Assembly: GCA_028715705.1 (NCBI GenBank)
Contig: JAQURJ010000001.1
Span: 1-64,000 of the forward strand
Direction: 5' to 3'
Length of the DNA stretch: 64,000 nucleotides
From: Phycisphaerae bacterium
GTDB taxonomy: Bacteria > Planctomycetota > Phycisphaerae > Sedimentisphaerales > Anaerobacaceae
The notes beneath the pieces are model-generated. The model was not told where the DNA came from, made no database searches, and saw nothing but the letters and a program-made list of their open reading frames with translations. Made by a program: the position numbers and the translations under genes. Numbering within the stretch: position 1 is the stretch's first letter; every line of letters starts with the position of its first letter. Shown in pieces: positions 38,951 through 45,595 of the stretch.

Positions 38951-39183
38951 ATCAGCTTGGGGGCTGAAGAGAAAACTCACAAAAGTTCGTAGTTCGACGT
39001 TTTTGTTTTGCTGTTTTAATTTTTGCGTTAATTCATGTTTATTCGCGGTTAAACAGCTGTTTGGTTGAAGCGATTTGAGGGGAAAGAAAACTCGTAAAAT
39101 GTTTGTACGGATGCTCTGCGCGCCAATGGAAGCGAAGGGCTTAAAACAAAAAACGAGTTTTTGGGCAAAACGTGAGGTAACAA
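38951..39183 (+). ncRNA. Structured 5' leader shared with the first PEP-CTERM unit (copy 2)
   Basis: Begins with the same 20 bases as the other leader (38951-38970) and continues GAGAAAACTCACAAAA. A second, diverged copy lies at 39083-39100, where AAAACTCGT (39087-39095) pairs perfectly with ACGAGTTTT (39153-39161) twelve bases before the GAGG ribosome site. Between them, CTCTGCGCGC..ATGGAAGCGAAGGGC matches the TCTGCGCGC...GCG..AGGGC block of the first leader. The leader is about 233 bases. The same architecture in two unrelated coding contexts argues for function. Confidence 0.65.
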
Positions 39184-39765
39184 ATGGTGATGAAGAACAA
39201 AATTACAAAATGGACTCTGGCAGCGTTTCTTATCGCGGCCTCAGTCATTCCGGTTGCGGCTATGCCGGTAGGGGGTTCGCTTATAGCGTCGAACAGCGAT
39301 ACTATAAGCCTCGGCGGTTCGACAGCGACGGTCGACAGCTACGTCTATCAGTACTCGGCGAACCAATATATATATAGTTACCAGATAGTCAGCGCCAGCC
39401 CCGCACCGATCAGCTTTTTCTCGGTGGCTCTCGACAGCGGAATGACGGCGACATCGGCATCTATAGACAGCAATCCTTTTGCCGGCTGGGTCGACCCGGT
39501 CTTCTGGCAGATTATAAACAGCGGCGGCACTCAGAGCGTTAATTATATGTATAACGCCCTCGCTAACAGCCAGACGTCTTCGCTGATGTGGTTTAGTTCG
39601 CCCGATGCCCCCGGTATGGGAACAGCATCGGTTTTTGGCTCATTATCGGGCGTGCCCCATTATTCCGAGGGCGATGTTTACGCACCGGCTCCGGAGCCAG
39701 CAACTTTAGCCCTTTTAGGGATAGGAATAGGGATAGCATATAAAAGAAATAGGAATAGGGTATAG
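39184..39765 (+). CDS. PEP-CTERM secreted protein
   Basis: 193 residues. Signal peptide MVMKNKITKWTLAAFLIAASVIPVAA; a beta-rich middle of unknown family; then EPATLALLGIGIGIAYKRNRNRV as the sorting tail, with PEPATLALLG. GAGG six bases before ATG 39184 decides the start. The last 50 bases coincide with the AGGGATAGGAATAGG repeat word, so part of the C-terminal helix and basic tail is encoded by repeat DNA. The gene stands behind the shared leader. Confidence 0.85.
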   Translation: MVMKNKITKWTLAAFLIAASVIPVAAMPVGGSLIASNSDTISLGGSTATVDSYVYQYSANQYIYSYQIVSASPAPISFFSVALDSGMTATSASIDSNPFAGWVDPVFWQIINSGGTQSVNYMYNALANSQTSSLMWFSSPDAPGMGTASVFGSLSGVPHYSEGDVYAPAPEPATLALLGIGIGIAYKRNRNRV

Positions 39766-39870
39766 TAAAAGGCAGCCGCGGTATCCGGTACGCAGTACGA
39801 CATAAGTTGTTATTTAACAAGTAAATAGGGAAATTAGGGATAGAAATAGGTATAGGGTATAGCAAAAGGC
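39716..39870 (+). repeat. AATAGGGTATAG repeat word array
   Basis: AGGGATAGGAATAGGGATAG, GAAATAGGAATAGGGTATAG and, 95 bases later, AGGGATAGAAATAGGTATAGGGTATAG. The last two are direct repeats with the tail TAAAAGGCA or CAAAAGGCA (39751-39773 and 39845-39869). Between them lies GGTACGCAGTACG. The inverted form GGGTATAGTAAAA appears near 44330. The first member lies inside the PEP-CTERM coding sequence. No gene is seen in 39766-39980. Confidence 0.75.
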
Positions 39871-39981
39871 AAAGGCCGTATGCCACACAAACTGTTTGTC
39901 AACGAACCGCGAACTATGAACTTTCCAGTACTGTTAACGAAATATTTTTCAGACTTTAACGAAAATTTAAGGATTTTTTCC

Positions 39982-40010
39982 TTGCTTTTATTTAGGGCTT
40001 TTGCTACATT
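39982..40010 (+). promoter_or_regulatory. Promoter of the dockerin-like protein gene
   Basis: TTGCTT (39982-39987), 17-base spacer, TACATT (40005-40010). A transcript start near 40017 gives a leader of about 200 bases before the coding start at 40221. Confidence 0.55.
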
Positions 40011-40016
40011 ACGGGT

Positions 40017-40220
40017 GGCTTAAACTATTGAAGAGTCAGTCCCGGTATAGCCGAGGCGTATTTTCGCGTAAGCGAGAAAGGAGGCTAAAGGGCGATTAAA
40101 GTGATGAAAAGCCGCGTTTGTCCGGCTATTATAGATTTGAGACAAACCAAGGTGTTTCGCGGAATGCGGTTTTCCGCGGATGAAGAAGAAAAGAAGATTT
40201 GAAGAAAGGAAGGTTGTTTG
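40017..40220 (+). ncRNA. Structured 5' leader with GNRA hairpin
   Basis: TAGCC (40048-40052) and GGCTA (40083-40087) enclose TTTTCGC-GTAA-GCGAGAA, a stem capped by a GNRA tetraloop. Further stems are GCCG/CGGC near 40115-40130 and CGCGGAA (40158-40164) with TTCCGCG (40172-40178). AAGGAAGG at 40206-40213 is the ribosome site. I do not recognise a known riboswitch class. Confidence 0.5.
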
Positions 40221-41390
40221 ATGATGAAGAAGTTAAGTTTAATTTTGGCGGTTCTGCTGCTCGTACCTGCGATGGCAACCGTCACACTCACCATTGTCGA
40301 TGAAGGCAGCGGTGTGGCAAGGATCGATTACACGGCTGACGCCAATGTCAGTGCGTTCGCGCTGGACGTTTCCGTCAGTGCCGGTACGATCACTGCCGTT
40401 TCCGATTACAAGACTGACGGTGAATCAGTTACCGGTAGCAAAGGCTACGGTATTTACCCCGGCTCCATCACTATTGTTGGAGACGCTATGACCGATTCCG
40501 GTACTCCGCATGTTGGCGGCGACCCCTGTTTGCCCGCAAGCAGCGTCATCCTTGAAATGGGTGCTCTGTATGGCCCCGGTGATGCCAACAGGCCTGATCT
40601 CAGCGGAACGCTTTGCAAGCTGACAGTCAGCGCAAATTGCACAATGAGCATTACTGAAAACGCTCTCCGCGGCGGTATCGTTTATGCCGATGCGACTGGT
40701 GCGGACCTGACAACGGACCCAACCACAGGAGTGATTACTCTCGCGACGCCTCCGGCTGCTCCGACAAATGTTGCCGCAACAGACGGTACTGGAACTACAA
40801 CTATAACGGTTAGCTGGACTGCTTCTGTCGATGCGACTTCGTATGATGTTTATAAGAGCTTTACAAACGATAGCGGGACAGCGACACTGGCTGGCAATAT
40901 TGCAGCCTCGCCGTATGTGTACTCCGCAGGTACCACACAGACCAATGCTGATAGCAGAACGACCTATTTCTGGGTTAAGGCGAAAAATATAGTCGGTGAT
41001 AGTGGTTTCAGTGCAGGTGACGCTGGATATGTTACTGAGTTTATGCAGAATCCATCAACTCCTGCTGCCGAATATACAGCATGGGTTACATGGGGCAGGC
41101 CAAAGTGCTGGGGATATAGGAAACAATGCAATGGCGATACAAACGGTACTTCATTAGGTGGCAAACCCGTCACCAATTCTGATGTGACACTTATCGCAAC
41201 CGCTTTCAATAAGGATGATGCGGCGCTTGCATTGGTTGTTAATGGCATTTGTGCGGACCTTAACCATGCGACACTGGGCGGAAAGAGAGTCACCAACATC
41301 GACGTGACAACCTTGGCAACGAATTTCAACAAAGATGCCGGTCTTGTGGCAGAATGTGTAAATTCGGACATTCTTTTCTGGAAGAATTAA
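40221..41390 (+). CDS. Secreted protein with cohesin-like, Fn3 and dockerin-like regions
   Basis: 389 residues. Signal peptide to about residue 19; residues 20-170 resemble a cohesin-type beta-sandwich (VARIDYTADANVSAFALDVSV, ASSVILEMGALY); a single Fn3 domain follows (APTNVAATDGTGTTTITVSW...FWVKAKN); the C-terminus has W-x-x-W-G-R-P-K-C-W-G-Y-R-K-Q-C-N-G-D and two Ca2+-type loops, SLGGKPVTNSDVTLIATAFNK and ATLGGKRVTNIDVTTLATNFNK, as in planctomycetal dockerin-like tails. AAGGAAGG lies seven bases before ATG 40221, deciding the start. Likely extracellular; binding partner not known. Confidence 0.8.
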   Translation: MMKKLSLILAVLLLVPAMATVTLTIVDEGSGVARIDYTADANVSAFALDVSVSAGTITAVSDYKTDGESVTGSKGYGIYPGSITIVGDAMTDSGTPHVGGDPCLPASSVILEMGALYGPGDANRPDLSGTLCKLTVSANCTMSITENALRGGIVYADATGADLTTDPTTGVITLATPPAAPTNVAATDGTGTTTITVSWTASVDATSYDVYKSFTNDSGTATLAGNIAASPYVYSAGTTQTNADSRTTYFWVKAKNIVGDSGFSAGDAGYVTEFMQNPSTPAAEYTAWVTWGRPKCWGYRKQCNGDTNGTSLGGKPVTNSDVTLIATAFNKDDAALALVVNGICADLNHATLGGKRVTNIDVTTLATNFNKDAGLVAECVNSDILFWKN

Positions 41391-41406
41391 AAAGTGAATT
41401 TAGGTT

Positions 41407-41433
41407 GCCGGCCTGCGGCGTACGCGGGCCGGC
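41407..41433 (+). other. Hairpin after the dockerin-like gene
   Basis: GCCGGCC (41407-41413) pairs with GGCCGGC (41427-41433). No T-run follows, so it is at best an atypical terminator. Confidence 0.4.
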
Positions 41434-41496
41434 ATAAAATGAAAAAAAGTTAAATTGCGTTCGAACGTATTGTTTTTTTATGAAAGGAGTATTGTG

Positions 41497-42003
41497 ATGA
41501 AGAAGTTGTTAGTTTTAGCTTTAGTTTTGGTTTTGGCGAGCTTGTCCAGTGCCAGTATAGTAGGCAGTGTTGCTTTGGTTGGCAATACGGTAACTGTTAC
41601 TGGGACTGTTGATGCCGGTACTTATCTCGCGATTGTCTGCACTCCGGGTGGAACTTTGAGTAGTTTTGCGTTAGGTGGCACTGTTCTTGCTACGCTGGAA
41701 AGCTCTGGTTTTGCTTATGATGCACAGGTACTGAATGTGGATATTAGCGCGTTTCCAGAGGATATGACAGGTCAATGGTGGACATTAACTTCCACTAGCA
41801 TTGTTAATTATCCATTTACTGCTCCTCTGTTGAGTGCCAATATTGCACTTACTGGTGCTTCCAGTACAATTCAGGTGTGGCAATTTGATGAAATGGTTGG
41901 TGAAGGCGTTCAGATTGGCGAGGATATATCTGTTGTCGTTCCCGAGCCGATGACCATGGGTCTTCTGGCTTTGGGCGGTCTGTTCATTCGCCGTAAGAAA
42001 TAA
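41497..42003 (+). CDS. PEP-CTERM secreted protein
   Basis: 168 residues. Signal peptide MKKLLVLALVLVLASLSSAS; a short beta-rich domain; tail VVPEPMTMGLLALGGLFIRRKK, a PEP-CTERM signal with Pro-Glu-Pro, helix and basic end. AAAGGAG sits seven bases before ATG 41497, so upstream ATG codons are not used. Terminator immediately after. Function beyond surface sorting not known. Confidence 0.85.
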   Translation: MKKLLVLALVLVLASLSSASIVGSVALVGNTVTVTGTVDAGTYLAIVCTPGGTLSSFALGGTVLATLESSGFAYDAQVLNVDISAFPEDMTGQWWTLTSTSIVNYPFTAPLLSANIALTGASSTIQVWQFDEMVGEGVQIGEDISVVVPEPMTMGLLALGGLFIRRKK

Positions 42004-42036
42004 GCCATAGGCTTAGAACTAAAGCGTAAAGTAAAT

Positions 42037-42066
42037 AAAGAGGCAAGCTTTGGCTTGCCTCTTTTA
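42037..42066 (+). terminator. Intrinsic terminator of the PEP-CTERM gene
   Basis: AAAGAGGCAAGC pairs with GCTTGCCTCTTT across a TTTG loop, 12 bp, followed by TATT. Ends the transcript 35 bases after the stop codon. Confidence 0.88.
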
Positions 42067-42273
42067 TTGTTTTAAAAGGTTTAACAACGAAAAGGGGAAT
42101 CAGAAAACCAGAAGATCGGAATGTGGGAATTAGGGAAGCAGGAGACCAGATAAACAGCCTGTCCTTTTTCTAATTTCTGACATCTGACCACTGAAAGCTA
42201 AATACTATCTTGCATTTTTAATAGAAAATGGTTAATCTTGGAGTTGGTAAGTTACTTATGGAGCAGCCAGCCA

Positions 42274-42525
42274 ATGAGTAAATATAAAAAGATACTGCAA
42301 AAAATACTAAACCCAATGATCGACAAGAATATTTCGTTTGCCGATTTACGTCAATTGTTGCTTCATTTGGGCTTTGAGGAACGTACCAGCGGCAGCCATC
42401 ACATATTTCGCAAAGTGGGTATCGAGGAAAAAATAAATATTCAAAAAGACGGCGGTAAGGCAAAGCCGTATCAAGTACGTCAAGTACGAACTGTAATCTT
42501 AAAATATATGCTTGGAGATGAATAA
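42274..42525 (+). CDS. hicA: HicA-like mRNA interferase toxin
   Basis: 83 residues. ISFADLRQLLLHLGFEE and the catalytic-His motif TSGSHHIFRK match HicA, followed by KPYQVRQVR. HicA cleaves mRNA and is neutralised by HicB. ATG 42274 (MSKYKKI) follows GGAG by about ten bases. Overlaps the antitoxin start by one base (TAATG), the standard toxin-first HicAB order. Lies between word-repeat stretches in the accessory region. Confidence 0.88.
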   Translation: MSKYKKILQKILNPMIDKNISFADLRQLLLHLGFEERTSGSHHIFRKVGIEEKINIQKDGGKAKPYQVRQVRTVILKYMLGDE

Positions 42526-42740
42526 TGGACAAATACTACGAGATAATCATATATTGGAGTAACGAAGATAATGCTTTTGTGGCAGAAGTGCCCGAACTTC
42601 CCGGCTGTATGGCGCACGGCAAAAGCTATGAAAAAGCTTTGACTAACGCAAAATCCGCAATTACGCTGTGGGTAAACACGGCGAAGGAATTTAACGAGCC
42701 TGTCCCGTTACCCAAGGGCCGCCGCCTTATGTTTGCCTGA
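42525..42740 (+). CDS. hicB: HicB-like antitoxin
   Basis: 71 residues with the HicB fold signature YEIIIYWSNEDNAFVAEVPELPGCMAHG. It is the short form with no C-terminal DNA-binding domain visible beyond PKGRRLMFA, so autoregulation might rely on another protein. Translationally coupled to hicA. Confidence 0.88.
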   Translation: MDKYYEIIIYWSNEDNAFVAEVPELPGCMAHGKSYEKALTNAKSAITLWVNTAKEFNEPVPLPKGRRLMFA

Positions 42741-43152
42741 TTTTTAAACCACAGCCACAGAGGGCACAGAGAACTCAGAGAAAAGGTTTGTTCTTTTTAC
42801 CGTGTAAATCGGTGTTAATCCGTGTCTAGCCCGGCTGTTTCTACTGCCTATTGAATACAGACTACCGACTATTGTCGTCCGGCTGTTAAACTTAAATCTG
42901 TGTTCTTCTGTGATAATCTGTGGTTAAGATTGGCTGTTTTTAATCAGCGCCATCAGCGAAATCAGCGTTTAAACCGGCTGTTCGTTTTGGATTTATTGTT
43001 TTGTGTAATTGGTATTTTTTTAGGATTTAGAACTTAGTGCTTAGGATTTGCCAGCGGCCATTCGGCTGTTTCTACCGCCTACTGCCTACCGCCTACCGGC
43101 TATTGTTATTTGGTATTTATTTAGGATTTAGAGCTTAGTACTTAGGATTTGC
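42741..43152. repeat. Mosaic of word-like degenerate repeats joined by GGCTGTT
   Basis: No gene is present. GGCTGTT occurs at 42833, 42881, 42932, 42976 and 43064, spaced 48, 51, 44 and 88 bases. Between them lie short phrases: CCACAGAGGGCACAGAGAAC (near 42752), GTGTTAATCCGTGTC (near 42815), TGCCTATTGAATACAG, TCTGTGATAATCTGTGGTTAAG, ATCAGCGAAATCAGCG, CTACCGCCTACTGCCTACC, and TAGGATTTAGARCTTAGTRC at 43021 and again at 43122 (101 bases apart). Each phrase family recurs elsewhere in the window in diverged form. Confidence 0.75.
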
Positions 43153-43182
43153 TTGCGGCTTTGCCGCAAAAGTGGTTATAAT
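43153..43182 (+). promoter_or_regulatory. Promoter with palindrome, probably leaderless
   Basis: TTGCGG (43153), 18 bases, TATAAT (43177-43182), with the lipoprotein ATG at 43190, only seven bases after the -10. The expected transcript starts at or near the ATG. TTGCGGC-TTT-GCCGCAA (43153-43169) forms a perfect palindrome over the -35 and could be an operator. There is no ribosome site. Confidence 0.5.
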
Positions 43183-43189
43183 ACCCCTT

Positions 43190-43738
43190 ATGAAAAAAAT
43201 ACTCTTAATTTTATCGCTCCTATTGCCCCTGTTTAACGGCTGCTCTACGCAGAACGCAGTACGCACCGCGCAGGACGCAAATAGTTTTCCCCAAATCATG
43301 GTAGGCGTGTGGGAAGTTACAACAAGCGACAACAGCAGATGGGGCATTAAGTTTGAACCGGATGGTTCCATAAAGAAAATTGTACATATGGTAGCGGGGG
43401 CTGTAAGGCTCGAAGATGGAGGGGTGTACGCGGAAGGGAGATTCAACCCGGAAGAATATATGATGTTTGAGATGGGGCCATGCGTGGCAACTTATGATAC
43501 GAAGACGAAAGAGCTTGATGTAACCATTGTAGTTGACTATTACCGCATTGAACTTTCAACAGGTGTCTTAGAAGGGAAAATGCGCGACGATTTCTCCGGG
43601 CCTATATCCAAAGACGGAACGACTTGGAAAGCTAAGTGGTGGGACTACGGATGGCTTGAAGGAGCCACGCCCCCCGATGTTAATTACATAAAGGCACATC
43701 CGGAGGAAATTGTGTTTCATAAAGTAGAAATAGAATAA
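43190..43738 (+). CDS. Predicted lipoprotein of unknown function
   Basis: 182 residues. Lipobox LFNGC near residue 18 in MKKILLILSLLLPLFNGCS. The mature protein starts with a STQNAVRTAQDANS segment encoded by the repeat word ACGCAGAACGCAGTACGCA, then a beta-rich domain with no recognised family (VGVWEVTTSDNSRWG, IKFEPDGSIKKI). It would be lipid-anchored to the inner or outer membrane. ATG 43190 lies directly behind a -10 box, so translation may be leaderless. Confidence 0.7.
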   Translation: MKKILLILSLLLPLFNGCSTQNAVRTAQDANSFPQIMVGVWEVTTSDNSRWGIKFEPDGSIKKIVHMVAGAVRLEDGGVYAEGRFNPEEYMMFEMGPCVATYDTKTKELDVTIVVDYYRIELSTGVLEGKMRDDFSGPISKDGTTWKAKWWDYGWLEGATPPDVNYIKAHPEEIVFHKVEIE

Positions 43739-43746
43739 GCAAGAAG

Positions 43747-44220
43747 CTAATAGTCATAATAGCGGATGCCCTCGGAGTCGGTACCTGACCAGTTAAGCTT
43801 AATGGTTTTCGTTTTTGCCTTATATACCCAGCCATAAAGGTCTGTTTGAGATGGATTTTCTGGAAATGGGTCGTTATCGGAGACGATCATAATTGTAACT
43901 TGTTCATTGAACGGATTTTTGGGCAAGGCATTGAGATAGCTCCCGGTTACAAGATGCACATAAAAAGACCAATGAGATGGTTTTAGAGACGTTTTGTTGA
44001 GAAGATATCCCGGTGGTACGTCGTTGTGCTGAGCGGCGTAGACTTCTATCGCATTCCGCAATATTCGCAGGTTGTCCTTGGCAGCCGATTCCTTGGCCTG
44101 CTGGACATGGCCCTGAAAGACGGGCAAAACAATCGCTGCTAAAATACCCAATATCGCCGTTACAATCATCAGCTCCACCAACGAAAATCCACTTAACCAC
44201 TGATTAACACGGATTTTCAC
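43747..44220 (-). CDS. Type IV prepilin-like / pseudopilin protein
   Basis: Prepilin signature GFSLVELMIVTAILGILAAIV, with the peptidase site after the Gly and Glu at position 5 of the mature protein, then a pilin-type domain with NALPKNPFNEQV and DLYGWVYK. Such proteins build pili, type II secretion pseudopili or related machines; which one is not clear, and no assembly genes are adjacent. Start is doubtful: no ATG or ribosome site lies near the leader. GTG 44220 gives VKIRVNQWLSG as leader, encoded by the AATCCGTGTTAATCAGTGG repeat word; an upstream ATG at 44337 adds 39 repeat-encoded residues. Confidence 0.75.
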   Translation of the reverse strand: MKIRVNQWLSGFSLVELMIVTAILGILAAIVLPVFQGHVQQAKESAAKDNLRILRNAIEVYAAQHNDVPPGYLLNKTSLKPSHWSFYVHLVTGSYLNALPKNPFNEQVTIMIVSDNDPFPENPSQTDLYGWVYKAKTKTIKLNWSGTDSEGIRYYDY

Positions 44221-44605
44221 TGATTTAGTTTTATTTGCTTTAATCTGCGTTAATCTGCGATAATCTGTGGTTAGATGAACAGCCGAACAGTCGGTTAAAG
44301 CGGGCTGTATGCTGTGTTGTTTTTTACTATACCCCATACCCTAAACCCTATCCTTTTTTTCTTATGTCTAACTTCTTACTTCTGACCTCTGACTTCTTAT
44401 TTCTCATTTTATTATCGGCTATCGGCTATTGATTATTGACTATTATTAGCGAGTAGACGTTAGTCTATATTCGATAGCCACTGAATACCGGATAGTGGAT
44501 ACTGTCTATTGTTTTCGCAGTTAAATACCCCTATATTGATATTTTTTGTTAAATTTGGTAAAATGGATAAAGTAGAAACAGGAAATTAGAAGTAAGAAAG
44601 TCCAA
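44221..44605. repeat. Word-repeat stretch between prepilin gene and GGDEF gene
   Basis: No gene is seen. From left to right: CACAGATTATCGCAGATTAACG-type words, AACAGCCG (44278), the inverted TATACCCCATACCC form of the AGGGTATAG word (44330-44350), CTTCTTACTTCTGACCTCTGACTTC, and TATCGGCTATCGGCTATTGATTATTGACT. The unit types match those at 39.7 and 42.7-43.2 kb. Confidence 0.65.
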
Positions 44606-45595
44606 GTGCCTAAGAGAATACTAATAACCGGTGATGTTGAAAAGGCGTTTTTAGAGCCATGCAGCTTAGCGGGCTTGGTCCATGTGACAGCCGATGTCGG
44701 CGAAGCTATAACAGCCGCTTCTGGCGGCAATTACGACGTTATCGGGGTCGTTATCAGCGGCTTGAATCATCCTGAATCGGTACTCGGCTCTTTTCGCCGC
44801 GTATCTTCGGCTAAACTGGTTCTTCTTGCCCAGATGTACGAAGAGCCGCTGGCGATAAAGTATTGCGAACCTTCACTTAAGGGCAGGGCAGTTGCCGATG
44901 ATTACCTTGTTTGTCCGATAACATCGGCACAGTTGAGTCGGCTTGGCGATAAAGAGGCCGAAAAACCGGTTGCGACCGTCGCCGATGCGGCTGCCGAGCG
45001 AATACGGAAGCTGGAAAAGCTGGCGACCGAGGACGAGCTTACCGGCCTGAAGAATCGACGATATTTGTGGGAGTTCGGAAAGCAGATAATCGACCACGCT
45101 GCCAGGCTTGGCGGTCAAATGACGCTGCTTATCTTTGATATTGATAATTTTAAGCATTATAACGATGTTTATGGCCACGCAGCGGGCGACCAGATACTTC
45201 GTGAGGCGGCGCTATTGATGCAGCGGTGCTGCCGGGCGCATGATGTGGTGGCACGCATCGGCGGCGATGAGTTCGCTGTTATTTTCTGGGACGACCCCAA
45301 ACGCGGCGACGGCGACAAGGAACGACGCACCTTTAAGGAGCATCCGACAGAGCCGATCTTTATATCCAATCGTTTCAGACGGCAGTTCAACAGCAGCGAG
45401 TTGAAATTTATCGGGCCGGACGGTAAAGGACTTTTGACTATAAGCGGCGGGCTGGCGGCCTATCCTCGCGACGGCAAAGATGTTGCGCAGCTTATGGAGA
45501 AAGCCGATAACGCATTGCTCGACGCGAAAAGAAGCGGAAAGAACAGGATATATCTTGTTGGAAAATCCAACAACGATATTGCGAAAAACGGCTAA
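44606..45595 (+). CDS. Diguanylate cyclase with an insertion after GGDEF
   Basis: 329 residues. A weakly receiver-like N-terminal half (residues 1-130) and a GGDEF domain starting LATEDELTGLKNRRYLWEF, with active-site RIGGDEFAV. Immediately after, WDDPKRGDGDKERRTF and EPIFISNRFRRQF form about 35 extra residues before the normal ISGGLAAYPRDG end. The intact GGDEF predicts c-di-GMP synthesis. Start is GTG 44606 with a weak ribosome site. Its 3' end overlaps the convergent glycosyltransferase gene by four bases. Confidence 0.88.
   Translation: MPKRILITGDVEKAFLEPCSLAGLVHVTADVGEAITAASGGNYDVIGVVISGLNHPESVLGSFRRVSSAKLVLLAQMYEEPLAIKYCEPSLKGRAVADDYLVCPITSAQLSRLGDKEAEKPVATVADAAAERIRKLEKLATEDELTGLKNRRYLWEFGKQIIDHAARLGGQMTLLIFDIDNFKHYNDVYGHAAGDQILREAALLMQRCCRAHDVVARIGGDEFAVIFWDDPKRGDGDKERRTFKEHPTEPIFISNRFRRQFNSSELKFIGPDGKGLLTISGGLAAYPRDGKDVAQLMEKADNALLDAKRSGKNRIYLVGKSNNDIAKNG

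Noticed and set aside
41407-41433. Intrinsic terminator after the dockerin-like gene
   Set aside because: Strong stem but no T-run; kept only as a hairpin.
42833-43070. CRISPR array, from regularly spaced GGCTGTT
   Set aside because: The repeat is only seven bases, spacers are themselves members of repeat families and no cas gene is near.
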